Shown here: positions 1-6,931 of the stretch, piece by piece
Position numbering within the stretch: the stretch's first letter is position 1
Layout: the number at the start of each line of letters is the position of its first letter
NCBI GenBank assembly: GCA_937906485.1
Contig: CALCYB010000013.1
Location: forward strand, 1 to 13,939
Direction: 5' to 3'
Source: an uncultured Rikenellaceae bacterium
GTDB lineage: Bacteria; Bacteroidota; Bacteroidia; Bacteroidales; UBA932
Length of the DNA: 13,939 nucleotides
Translations under genes and position numbers: made by a program
The notes under the pieces: generated by a model
What the model saw: only the letters and a program-made list of their open reading frames with translations
What the model was told of the DNA's origin: nothing
The model's database searches: none

Positions 1-240
1 CAGCTGTTGGGGCGAGATCTTCGAGAGGGCTTGTCCCTGAATGAGGATCTGGCTCTTGTCTTCCAAGGGATTGGAACCGGTATGGGCACTGAGACCACAG
101 ATGGCACGCAGCAGGGTGGATTTCCCCGAACCGTTGCGTCCGAGCAGTGCGGTGAGCTGACCAGCACAGAAAGTAGTATGGACCTGTCTGAGCAGATCGC
201 GTTGGCCATAACGCAGAGAGAGGTTGTCCAAGGTAATCAT
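1..240 (-). CDS. btuD: ABC transporter ATPase, BtuD/FecE type (3' part cut off by window edge)
   Basis: This is the ATP-hydrolysing subunit expected to power the BtuC-type permease encoded just upstream. The 80 visible codons start at an ATG at 240 (MITLDNLSLRYG), with the usual aromatic A-loop Tyr at residue 11. Walker A, GRNGSGKST, lies at residues 34-42. The Q-loop, the LSGGQ signature and Walker B lie outside the window, so the protein is seen only in part. The start is 12 nt after the permease stop on the same strand, which fits one transcript. The ATPase class is certain from Walker A and the ABC-type N-terminus. The cobalamin assignment is inferred from linkage to btuF-like and btuC-like genes and to the B12 riboswitch operon; an iron-siderophore or heme importer of the same family is the alternative. 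Confidence 0.85.
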   Translation of the reverse strand, partial: MITLDNLSLRYGQRDLLRQVHTTFCAGQLTALLGRNGSGKSTLLRAICGLSAHTGSNPLEDKSQILIQGQALSKISPQQL

Positions 241-252
241 AAGGCAGCAGGA

Positions 253-1260
253 TCAGGCAATGGTTTTGTTACGGATGACAATCCAGATGACAATCGGTAT
301 ACCCAGCAGGGAGGTAATGGTGTTGATGGGCAGGGTCAGCCCTTTGGAGAGGATGTCGCACAAGAGCAGGAGCAGCGCTCCGCATAGGGCGGCTCCAGGC
401 ACCAGGATACGGTGGTCGGCTTGTCGGAACAGCGCTCGGGCAATGTGAGGCACGGCCAGCCCGATGAAGCCGATGGGCCCGCAGAAGGCGGTTACCGTAC
501 CCGCAAGCAGGGTGGTGGACAGGAAGATCCATTGGCGGGAGCGGCGCACATCCAACCCCATGGTGCGGGCATATTGTTCCCCCAACAACAGGAGGTTGAG
601 TGGTTTGATGACATAAATGGCCAGGACCATACCGATACCGACAGCGGGGACCAGCAGTTTGAGCTGCTCGGAGGTGACATCGCCCAGGGAGCCCATTGTC
701 CAGATGACGTAGGATTTGAGGGCCTCTTCGTTGCTCAGGTACTGGAGGACCTGGACGATGGAACTGACGCCGGAGGAGAACATCATCCCCAGAATCAGTA
801 TGACCATGATGTCTTTGATGCGGTTGCTGACCGACGCAATGAAGAGCAGAATCAAAGCGGCACCGATCCATGCGGCTCCGGCAATCCCCAAGGAAGACAT
901 CCACGGGCTGTCTGCCCAGCCCAGCAACGGCATGCCCAGGATGAAAATCGCTACACCGAGGCTGGCACCGGAACTGATCCCCAGTACATAAGGGCCGGCA
1001 AGCGGGTTGCGGAAAAGTGTCTGCATCTGCAGACCGCTGACAGACAAGGCTACTCCGGTCAAGATGGCTACAATGGCCTTGGTCAGCCGGATTTCCCGTA
1101 CGATTTTGACGGTGGTCGGGGCTACATCGCCACCGGTCAGGGCCGCCCAGACATCGCGGATGGGCAGGTTAACGGCGCCAAAGACCAGGTCCGCCAAAAA
1201 AAGGAGCAGGGTCAGTACCGTCAGCAGGAGAAACATCAGGGTATGCTTGGAAAGTTTCAC
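253..1260 (-). CDS. btuC: Inner-membrane permease of the FecCD/BtuC family
   Basis: This is a polytopic inner-membrane permease that would form the cobalamin channel with the downstream ATPase. FecCD-family hallmarks are visible: the segment SGLQMQTLFRNPLAGPYVLG followed by ISSGASLG, the later GFIGLAVPHIARAL stretch, and about ten hydrophobic segments over roughly 335 residues, a normal length. The reading frame opens at a TTG at 1314, inside the end of btuF, but that start would put a long polar tail before the first membrane span. A GTG at 1260 gives MKLSKHTLMFLLL, a short positively charged N-terminus, 20 nt after the btuF stop, and I chose it. An ATG at 1236 is the other candidate. The family is secure; cobalamin as substrate is inferred from context. 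Confidence 0.9.
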   Translation of the reverse strand: MKLSKHTLMFLLLTVLTLLLFLADLVFGAVNLPIRDVWAALTGGDVAPTTVKIVREIRLTKAIVAILTGVALSVSGLQMQTLFRNPLAGPYVLGISSGASLGVAIFILGMPLLGWADSPWMSSLGIAGAAWIGAALILLFIASVSNRIKDIMVILILGMMFSSGVSSIVQVLQYLSNEEALKSYVIWTMGSLGDVTSEQLKLLVPAVGIGMVLAIYVIKPLNLLLLGEQYARTMGLDVRRSRQWIFLSTTLLAGTVTAFCGPIGFIGLAVPHIARALFRQADHRILVPGAALCGALLLLLCDILSKGLTLPINTITSLLGIPIVIWIVIRNKTIA

Positions 1261-1280
1261 GGTCGAGGTCAGTTTGGGGG

Positions 1281-2429
1281 TTATTCCAGTTTTCGGTAAT
1301 AGATGAATTCCCAATCTTCCATCAGCTCCGGGTGAAAGATTTTGACCAGATCACCCAGGACCTGATCGGGATGAATGACGCCGGATTCCCAATAATCGTT
1401 CCCTCCCCCGGGGACCCGTCTTTTGTCACAGTTGTAGATCTCTCCTTGTCGTACGCAGTCCATGTCCGCAAATTTGGGAAAACGTTGTTTCAAGGCCGCC
1501 AATGAAGTACAGCCTTCTACATGGATCCAGGTATCCGCTTCACTGATCAGCAGGGCCGCTTCTTCCAGATCAATGGCTTTGGAGGCGTTGTCTGTATTGT
1601 TCCGGTAGAGGTAATCACCACCAGCATCTTCAATCAGTCGGGCGATGTAACTGCTGGTCGAGGGCATGAACCAGGAATCAGCATAGGGTGTGTTGATCAT
1701 GACCTTGGGCCTGGCACTCCGGGCAGCAAGGGCGCGTTGCGACAATTGTTGATAACGGATGGGGATGGGGGTAAAAGCCGCAATGCCTTTGTCCCGTTCC
1801 CCGACCAACTCGGCCAGGGCAATCATCCATTCGGTCTTGCCCAGCGGGATTTCCTCGACGTACTCACCGATGTAGGCGAAGGGAATGCCCAACTCCCGCA
1901 ATTTGGTTTCCATGGTCGAAATGCCGTTGACCCCATAGAGCAGGACGATGTCCGGTTCCAGGGAGAGGAGCAGTTCAAAATTGATGTTGCCGTCATAACC
2001 GACATCCCCGATGCGGTCCCGGTGCGCGGCGATGTAAGGATGGGTCACAAATTGGCTGCCGGATACGCCGACCACGGTCTCTACTGCACCGATGGCGTCC
2101 AGCATGGCGATGTGGGAGGAGGACATGCAGACGATGCGTTGCGCATTGCCTCTGAGCACTTGTCCGGGAAAATTTTCAGGGACGGCTTCCCCGTTCCTGG
2201 CGATGAGCAGGTAGGTGTCCACTCCTTTGGCCCCTTGCCAGGGATTGGAGATCTTGAGCAGGGTGCTTTGCCGGCCTTCAGCTCCCAAAATGGCAAACCC
2301 GGAAGCGTATTCCGGGGTATAGAGTGGCAGGGTGTATTCCTCCAGTCCTGTGCAGACGCCTGAACGGCAACGGATGGTGCCCGTCAGGACCATCAGCAGC
2401 AAGACCAGTGGGGCAAAGATTTTCTTCAT
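1281..2429 (-). CDS. btuF: Periplasmic B12/iron-complex binding protein, BtuF type
   Basis: This is the substrate-binding partner of the BtuCD-type importer. It has 382 residues from an ATG at 2429, with a positively charged start and a hydrophobic signal segment (MKKIFAPLVLLLMVLTG). No clean lipobox precedes the nearby Cys residues, so a soluble periplasmic protein is as likely as a lipoprotein. Residues about 30-90 are the Bacteroidota-style N-terminal extension containing an NPWQGA motif. The class III binding-protein core follows: RIVCMSSSHIAMLDAIGA, then FELLLSLEPDIVLLYG, then the C-terminal HPDQVLGDLVKIFHPEL. It lies 40 nt downstream of the unknown gene at 2470 and just before btuC, consistent with an operon. 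The family is clear; the ligand is inferred from the neighbouring cobalamin operon. Confidence 0.88.
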   Translation of the reverse strand: MKKIFAPLVLLLMVLTGTIRCRSGVCTGLEEYTLPLYTPEYASGFAILGAEGRQSTLLKISNPWQGAKGVDTYLLIARNGEAVPENFPGQVLRGNAQRIVCMSSSHIAMLDAIGAVETVVGVSGSQFVTHPYIAAHRDRIGDVGYDGNINFELLLSLEPDIVLLYGVNGISTMETKLRELGIPFAYIGEYVEEIPLGKTEWMIALAELVGERDKGIAAFTPIPIRYQQLSQRALAARSARPKVMINTPYADSWFMPSTSSYIARLIEDAGGDYLYRNNTDNASKAIDLEEAALLISEADTWIHVEGCTSLAALKQRFPKFADMDCVRQGEIYNCDKRRVPGGGNDYWESGVIHPDQVLGDLVKIFHPELMEDWEFIYYRKLE

Positions 2430-2469
2430 GGGCGGTTGGACTTTTGGGGATTATCGGATCCTGTGGGGA

Positions 2470-3279
2470 TTATTTGACCATATAAGGACTGCCGATTGCC
2501 CAGGCAATCATCAGCGGGTTGCAATCCGAATGCCAGGCTTGTTGGTACAGGTCACGGACCACATCCAGCCAGGCGTGCTTCCGGTTGTCGTCGTTGTCAC
2601 CCACGTCAATGGTTCCTCCGGCTGCATAATAATGGTCGCGGTTGGTGCTGCAGATGCGGGCATAGCGGCCGGTATTGGGTTTGAGCTGGTCGTTGGTCAG
2701 GTGCAGGTAGTATTCCAGCTGCTGGTCGGTGCAGTGTTTGTCTGCCGGCATCATCTCGGGATCGGCCACATAGACGGTCACTCCGTCCTTGAAGACATAC
2801 GGTTCGTAGAAACCTTTGGTGTACATGTCTTCATAAACGACTCCTGCTACGGCAAACTGGGCGGCAGACTGCCATTTGATGAAGTCCCGGATGCAATTGA
2901 TGTAACAGGTATCAACACTGTGCTTGACTTCCCAGCAGGTGGTTGCGATCCAGGTGGCCAGTTTTTCGGGGGAGGGCATCAGCAGGTAAACCAGTCCGCG
3001 TTTGCGTACGTTTTTCTTGATGTCAACACCGGTATGGTATTCGTACAATTCGACCGGATAACCTTCCCATCCGGGTACATCCCAGAGGGTGTCCAGTTTG
3101 TTCTGGGCCATGTAGGCGGCATCCAGCACCTGCTGGCAATCTTTGACCAATTGCGGGAACACTTGCGTGCGGAATTCGAGGGGTAGATCGTTGAACGTGG
3201 TCTTGCCCTGTTGGGCGGAAAGGCGGGCTGTTGAACAGACTACCACCAGGACGGTAAGCAGAAGACGATAGATTTTCAT
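2470..3279 (-). CDS. Uncharacterised secreted protein, first gene of the btuFCD-like arm
   Basis: I do not recognise this protein. It has about 269 residues and starts with a typical Sec signal peptide (MKIYRLLLTVLVVVCSTARLSA, cleavage probably before QQG), so the mature part is periplasmic or secreted. I see no lipobox, membrane span or repeat. The mature chain has seven cysteines, two in the pattern CWEVKHSVDTCYINC region, and is rich in Tyr, Trp and Asp. An upstream in-frame ATG at 3288 would add only three residues (MEP); the ATG at 3279 gives a more standard signal peptide. A TATCTTTG promoter element lies just upstream. It is first in the minus-strand arm, 40 nt before btuF, which suggests a periplasmic accessory role in uptake, but that is guilt by association only. 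Confidence 0.8.
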   Translation of the reverse strand: MKIYRLLLTVLVVVCSTARLSAQQGKTTFNDLPLEFRTQVFPQLVKDCQQVLDAAYMAQNKLDTLWDVPGWEGYPVELYEYHTGVDIKKNVRKRGLVYLLMPSPEKLATWIATTCWEVKHSVDTCYINCIRDFIKWQSAAQFAVAGVVYEDMYTKGFYEPYVFKDGVTVYVADPEMMPADKHCTDQQLEYYLHLTNDQLKPNTGRYARICSTNRDHYYAAGGTIDVGDNDDNRKHAWLDVVRDLYQQAWHSDCNPLMIAWAIGSPYMVK

Positions 3280-3302
3280 GGGTTCCATTGACTAAACTGA
3301 CG

Positions 3303-3334
3303 TTGCAAAGATAGCCAATAATTGACTAAATTTG
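3303..3334 (+). promoter_or_regulatory. Bacteroidota-type promoter for the amidase gene
   Basis: TAAATTTG at 3327-3334 is a full match to the TAnnTTTG -7 element, and TTG at 3303-3305 lies 21 nt before it. The initiation codon begins only five bases after the -7 element, so transcription should begin at or very near the A of the ATG, giving a leaderless or nearly leaderless mRNA. The element is the mirror image of the minus-strand promoter: GTTGCAAA at 3302-3309 is the exact reverse complement of TTTGCAAC at 3331-3338. Confidence 0.6.
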
Positions 3335-3337
3335 CAA
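3306..3337 (-). promoter_or_regulatory. Bacteroidota-type promoter for the btuFCD-like arm
   Basis: On the minus strand, TATCTTTG (3313 down to 3306) matches the TAnnTTTG -7 element. A TTG sits at 3337-3335, separated by 21 nt, as the -33 element. The predicted start of transcription is near 3300, giving a leader of roughly 10-20 nt before the ATGs at 3288 and 3279. It shares its bases with the plus-strand promoter of the amidase gene. Confidence 0.6.
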
Positions 3338-3338
3338 C

Positions 3339-4850
3339 ATGAAACATTCACTCAATTGCTCCTTCCTCCTGTTGGTGGCAGTGGCAGCCGTGCTGACGGT
3401 CGCACCGGTAAACGCACAAACCGTCAATCCTTCTTTACAAATCAAACGCGGACAAGACGATACCGTTTACCGGGCCAAACACCGGATACTGGGGCTGGCT
3501 GATCCGGCAGCCGGAGTTTCGGTCAATGGGACGCCGGTAAAAGTCCATAAAACGGGTACTTGGGGGATTGAGTTGAAACTTAGTGAGGGAAACAATACTG
3601 TTAAGGTGGTTTCCGGATCGGATCACGTCGAATTCGATCTCTTTTACAGCACCCGGACGCCGGTCAAACCGGTGGATCCGGACAAGGAACGGGCTGCCCA
3701 GGAAGCGGCAACTTTCTACCCGTCCTTTCTTCGGGTCAAGACCCTCAAGTATGCTTACTTGAATTATGGTGCAGGCACCGACCGTCTGGGTGGGGCCAAG
3801 ATCAATTACCTGCCCGAAGGGGTGGAATTGTTTGTGGATGCAGAGAACGCCAACCTCTACCGGGTGCGCCTGTCCCAGAACCGTCATGCCTACATCCCCA
3901 AAAGCCTGGTAGAGCCGGTAGGCCGTTATCTGCCCGAGGCGGAATTCATGTTGCAACAAGTTGTGCTGAGTTCCAGCGCATCGGTGTACAATGCCGGTGG
4001 ATGTGACCGCGTCAGCATTGCTGTCGGCGGCAAGAAACCCTATGTGGTCAAAGAGTATGTGGATCCCCACAAGATTGTGGTGGACTTGTATGGTGTGCAA
4101 TGCAACTCCAACTGGCTGACCCATAAAACAGGACTCAAAAGCGTGGACCATATCGATGTGGAAAGCATAGATACCGATGTGACGCGTTTTACTGTGTATC
4201 TCAAGACCCGTTCCAGCTGGGGATTCTCCATGGATTATCGGGGGGACAACCTGGTACTGGACATCCGGCACGTGCCGGCTTCCTTGCAGCTCAAGGACCT
4301 GACCATCGGCATTGATGCCGGACATGGTGGCCCGAACAGCAATGGGGCTGTCGGTCTGAGCGGACTGCTGGAAAAGGACATGAACCTGGCCATGGCCTAT
4401 GAGTTGAAAAAGATCCTGGAAAAAGAAGGGGCCAACGTCGTCCTGACCCGCGAAGGGGACGAGGGAATGAGCATCCGGGAACGCCAGGACAAAATGATCC
4501 AGGCTCGGGCTGATCTGGTCATTTCGATTCACTGCAACGCCGGGGGCAATCCCCTGACCACGGGAGGAACCAGTACCTATTACCGGTACGATCCTTACCA
4601 TCCTCTGGCGGCTGCCATCCTGGATGAACTGTTGACCATCAAAGGCGTTCAGAACTTTGGTCTGGTCGGCAATTTCAATTTCTCCCTCAGTGCCATTACC
4701 GATTTTCCTTGTGTGCTGGTGGAGACCTTGTTCATTTCCAATCTCTGGGATGAAGAACAGTTGGCCGATCCCCAGTTCCGCAAGAAGATGATGGAGGAAG
4801 TGGCTGATGGTCTGGAAGTTTATCTGAAAAGATGCCGCAGCCAGAAATAA
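3339..4850 (+). CDS. Secreted N-acetylmuramoyl-L-alanine amidase (Amidase_3)
   Basis: This periplasmic zinc amidase would cleave the bond between N-acetylmuramic acid and the stem peptide during cell separation or wall turnover. It has 503 residues, with a Sec signal peptide ending near VNA (residue 26). Residues about 30-105 resemble a small Ig-like domain, about 130-195 an SH3-like domain, and about 205-315 an AMIN-like beta domain. The catalytic Amidase_3 domain fills residues 320-500. All four expected metal or catalytic residues are present: His329 in DAGHGG, Glu345 in LEKD, His398 in SIHCN and Glu462 in VETLFISN. TRE and RERQDKM lie between them as usual. No later start codon leaves an intact signal peptide, so the ATG at 3339 is favoured. 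It separates the two B12 arms and has no obvious role in B12 uptake. Confidence 0.93.
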   Translation: MKHSLNCSFLLLVAVAAVLTVAPVNAQTVNPSLQIKRGQDDTVYRAKHRILGLADPAAGVSVNGTPVKVHKTGTWGIELKLSEGNNTVKVVSGSDHVEFDLFYSTRTPVKPVDPDKERAAQEAATFYPSFLRVKTLKYAYLNYGAGTDRLGGAKINYLPEGVELFVDAENANLYRVRLSQNRHAYIPKSLVEPVGRYLPEAEFMLQQVVLSSSASVYNAGGCDRVSIAVGGKKPYVVKEYVDPHKIVVDLYGVQCNSNWLTHKTGLKSVDHIDVESIDTDVTRFTVYLKTRSSWGFSMDYRGDNLVLDIRHVPASLQLKDLTIGIDAGHGGPNSNGAVGLSGLLEKDMNLAMAYELKKILEKEGANVVLTREGDEGMSIRERQDKMIQARADLVISIHCNAGGNPLTTGGTSTYYRYDPYHPLAAAILDELLTIKGVQNFGLVGNFNFSLSAITDFPCVLVETLFISNLWDEEQLADPQFRKKMMEEVADGLEVYLKRCRSQK

Positions 4851-4853
4851 TTT

Positions 4854-4884
4854 TTTGGATTTTGTTTGAATCTTTCTACTTTTG
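4854..4884 (+). promoter_or_regulatory. Bacteroidota-type promoter of the cobalamin-riboswitch operon
   Basis: TTTG at 4854-4857 and TACTTTTG at 4877-4884 match the -33 and -7 consensus elements with a 19-nt spacer. Transcription would begin near 4890, exactly where the first strand of riboswitch helix P1 begins. The -33 element starts three bases after the amidase stop codon, and no hairpin terminator fits between them, so read-through from the amidase gene is possible. Confidence 0.7.
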
Positions 4885-4889
4885 TACGT

Positions 4890-5071
4890 GCATAAGGCGT
4901 CCGGCGTGAGGTTGATTCACGAAGGATGAAAAGGGAATCCGGTGCGAATCCGGAACAATTCCTGTTGCTGTAATTCTCATTCCGTTAAGGAATTGGTTTA
5001 TCGCACTCTTTGCCACTGGTTCATACTGGGAAGGCGCGGTAAATGAGATAAGTCAGAAGACCTGCCTATGC
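4890..5071 (+). promoter_or_regulatory. Cobalamin (B12) riboswitch aptamer
   Basis: The conserved elements of the cobalamin riboswitch occur in order: GTTGATTCACGAAGG near 4912, a GGGAATCCGGTGCGAATCC core near 4933, CTGT at 4968-4971, GCCACTG at 5012-5018, GGGAAGGCGC at 5028-5037, and AGTCAGAAGACCTGCC at 5051-5066. Helix P1 closes the domain: GCATAAGGC at 4890-4898 pairs with GCCTATGC at 5064-5071, with one bulged A. In this class, adenosylcobalamin or a related corrinoid binds the RNA and lowers expression of the downstream genes, here all the outer-membrane B12 uptake components. Confidence 0.95.
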
Positions 5072-5181
5072 AATGATGATTTCGACCTGCAGGTATACGG
5101 GTAGATATCGGGACTGAATTTTAGCTGTTGTATAGGTTGTTGTGTATCAACGGGACGATGGTTCGCCCGCATTCGGCAAAT

Positions 5182-5238
5182 TATTTGGTGTCGGTAGTCG
5201 TGTACCTTGCAGGGACCGCAAGTTTTTAACACCAAATA
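5182..5238 (+). promoter_or_regulatory. Probable expression platform: long leader hairpin before the first operon gene
   Basis: TATTTGGTGT at 5182-5191 is a perfect 10-bp reverse complement of ACACCAAATA at 5229-5238, ending 10 nt before the ATG at 5249. CGGT (5192-5195) can also pair with ACCG (5215-5218), and the short hairpin at 5206-5222 competes with that. Such mutually exclusive pairings directly after a riboswitch aptamer are the expected form of an expression platform. Whether it acts by hiding the start region or by terminating transcription cannot be told from sequence alone. The 110 bases between the aptamer and this hairpin (5072-5181) hold only a weak GTTG..CAAC hairpin near 5127-5151 and no gene. 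Confidence 0.6.
5206..5227 (+). terminator. Possible regulated intrinsic terminator in the riboswitch leader
   Basis: CTTGC at 5206-5210 and GCAAG at 5218-5222 form a 5-bp stem with a 7-nt loop, followed at once by TTTTT at 5223-5227. The shape is that of a small intrinsic terminator inside the leader, but the stem is short and only three of its five pairs are G-C. It lies within the larger 5182-5238 stem and could form as an alternative to its inner CGGT/ACCG pairing. Confidence 0.35.
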
Positions 5239-5248
5239 TTGTCGAGTT

Positions 5249-6931
5249 ATGAAAAAAGTAGGAAGACTTGCCTTGATGGTCATGATGGCCGGAGGGCTTG
5301 CAGCATGTCAGTACGATGATACTGCGCTGTGGAATGAAATGAACCAGGTCAAACAGGAACTGGAAGATCTTAAAGAACAAGTCCGGCAGACCAACACCAA
5401 TCTTGCGGCACTCGGGCAGCTGGTCGATGCCCTTGCACAGAATCTCTGCATCACCGAGGTGGTGACCACCGAAGAGGGTTATGTGCTTTATTTTACGGAC
5501 GGTTCCTCCATCGCTTTGTACCATGGTGAAGATGGGGCAAACGGGACCAATGCTCCGGTGATTTCTTTGCGTCAGGATACGGATGGTCTTTACTATTGGA
5601 CCCTGGACGGCGAATGGTTGCTGGTAGATGGCAAAAAGGTATGTGCCAGCGGACAAGCGGGCCAGGATGGTATCACGCCCCAGATCCGTATCAATGAGAC
5701 CACGAAGGAATGGGAAATCTCCCTGGATGGCGGAACTACCTGGGTCAGTACAGGCGTTGTCGCCCAAGGAAGTGACTCACAGACCGGATCAGTTGGTATC
5801 CAGGTGGACAACACCCATCCGGATTATGTGATAATCGTGTTGGAAGACGGTACACAATTGTGCCTTTCGCGTTATGACGCTTCCGCTCCTGTTTTCCTGA
5901 TCGAGGGGGTGGATGGTGTTCAATCTTTTGACTATCAGCAAGAACGAAGTTATTCGGTGGTGGCAGAAAACATCTGGGAATATTCCATTGCCAAGCCCGA
6001 CGGTTGGCGCGTGAGCTATGCGGATGGCACCCTCGTCGTGACCGCTCCCGATGCTGAAAATACCTATGCAGAACAAGAAGGGACCATTGCTTTTCACCTG
6101 GTTTCCGAATCAAATAAGTGTGTAATTGTGAAAATGGACGTGGTGGTGAGCAGTGGTCCCGGCTTTGTTCTCCGTACCTTGACCTTTGAGGATGAAGATG
6201 CGTTGTTTGCCCCTTATTGGCTGGACTATGCCGGTGTGGAGATTACGACCTGGAGTGATCTGATTGATGATCCGGAATACGGCGGTCCGCTGGCCTATGG
6301 CGACTTCATGTCCTGTGCGTATACCTGGTACGACGAGAACAATACCTTCCTGATGCATACCTTCCCTTATAACTATGGTGCCTATTGTTATTGGGGAGGA
6401 GGGCACGTCGTATCGGACTATGCTTCGACCGATTATGTGACCTATGGAACATACGAGAACCAACAGACGGTCTATGGTCCCACTGGAGCCGGAGGGCACA
6501 ACGGCAGCCCTCATTTCGGTATGCACTTCGGTTACAAGGACAGTTCTCCCTATAACGGGACAGAAAACTTGCCCAGTTGGACCTTTGGAGACGGACAGCC
6601 GCGGGTGATCGATCACCTGTATGTCAACAACAGTGCCTATGCCATCAACTGTTACATGAACGGTAACGGCCTGACTGCGGTCATCGGCGAATCCGACTGG
6701 GTCAAAGTTGTGGCAACCGGTTATGATGCAGACGGACAACAGACCGGTACGGAAGAATTCTTCTTGTGCAATGGGCCAGACCACATCATTACTGAGTGGA
6801 CCAAATGGGATCTTTCCGGATTGGGCGAAGTCCTGACTGTGGAATTCAACATCCTGGGATCCAGTGATAACGGATACGGATTCAGCCAACCGGCTTATTT
6901 TGCTTTCGATGATGTGGCGGTACGTTTCTAA
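5249..6931 (+). CDS. Surface lipoprotein with DUF4988-like and DUF4465-like domains; possible BtuH-type B12 binder
   Basis: This is the first gene after the B12 riboswitch. The ATG at 5249 gives a 560-residue protein starting MKKVGRLALMVMMAGGLAAC, a lipoprotein signal with lipobox LAAC and acylated Cys20. Residues about 25-65 form a heptad-like coiled coil (VKQELEDLKEQVRQTNTNL), followed to about 185 by the Gly/Asp-rich DUF4988-type region. Residues about 200-305 look like a BACON- or Ig-like beta domain. Residues about 310-560 (from TFEDEDALFAPYW) match the DUF4465 style. Bacteroidota B12 loci are known to encode accessory B12-binding lipoproteins (BtuG, BtuH), and this gene's position suits the BtuH role; that identity is from memory and inference. 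A frame extending upstream to a TTG at 5207 was rejected because it spoils the signal peptide and runs through the leader hairpin. Confidence 0.85.
   Translation: MKKVGRLALMVMMAGGLAACQYDDTALWNEMNQVKQELEDLKEQVRQTNTNLAALGQLVDALAQNLCITEVVTTEEGYVLYFTDGSSIALYHGEDGANGTNAPVISLRQDTDGLYYWTLDGEWLLVDGKKVCASGQAGQDGITPQIRINETTKEWEISLDGGTTWVSTGVVAQGSDSQTGSVGIQVDNTHPDYVIIVLEDGTQLCLSRYDASAPVFLIEGVDGVQSFDYQQERSYSVVAENIWEYSIAKPDGWRVSYADGTLVVTAPDAENTYAEQEGTIAFHLVSESNKCVIVKMDVVVSSGPGFVLRTLTFEDEDALFAPYWLDYAGVEITTWSDLIDDPEYGGPLAYGDFMSCAYTWYDENNTFLMHTFPYNYGAYCYWGGGHVVSDYASTDYVTYGTYENQQTVYGPTGAGGHNGSPHFGMHFGYKDSSPYNGTENLPSWTFGDGQPRVIDHLYVNNSAYAINCYMNGNGLTAVIGESDWVKVVATGYDADGQQTGTEEFFLCNGPDHIITEWTKWDLSGLGEVLTVEFNILGSSDNGYGFSQPAYFAFDDVAVRF

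Noticed and set aside
412..1299. 295-codon plus-strand frame opposite btuC, and similar long frames opposite btuF (1521-2363) and the unknown gene (2332-3186)
   Set aside because: The products are low-complexity Gly/Asp/Gln-rich without domains, lying opposite well-supported genes.
1281..2429. BtuF as a lipoprotein
   Set aside because: The Cys residues after the hydrophobic segment (TIRC, SGVC) do not make a convincing lipobox with a Leu/Val at -3, so a soluble periplasmic protein is kept as the default.
3435..4601. 388-codon open frame antisense to the amidase gene
   Set aside because: The plus strand carries a complete amidase with all catalytic residues. The antisense product has no recognisable motifs or signal and reflects codon bias of the real gene.
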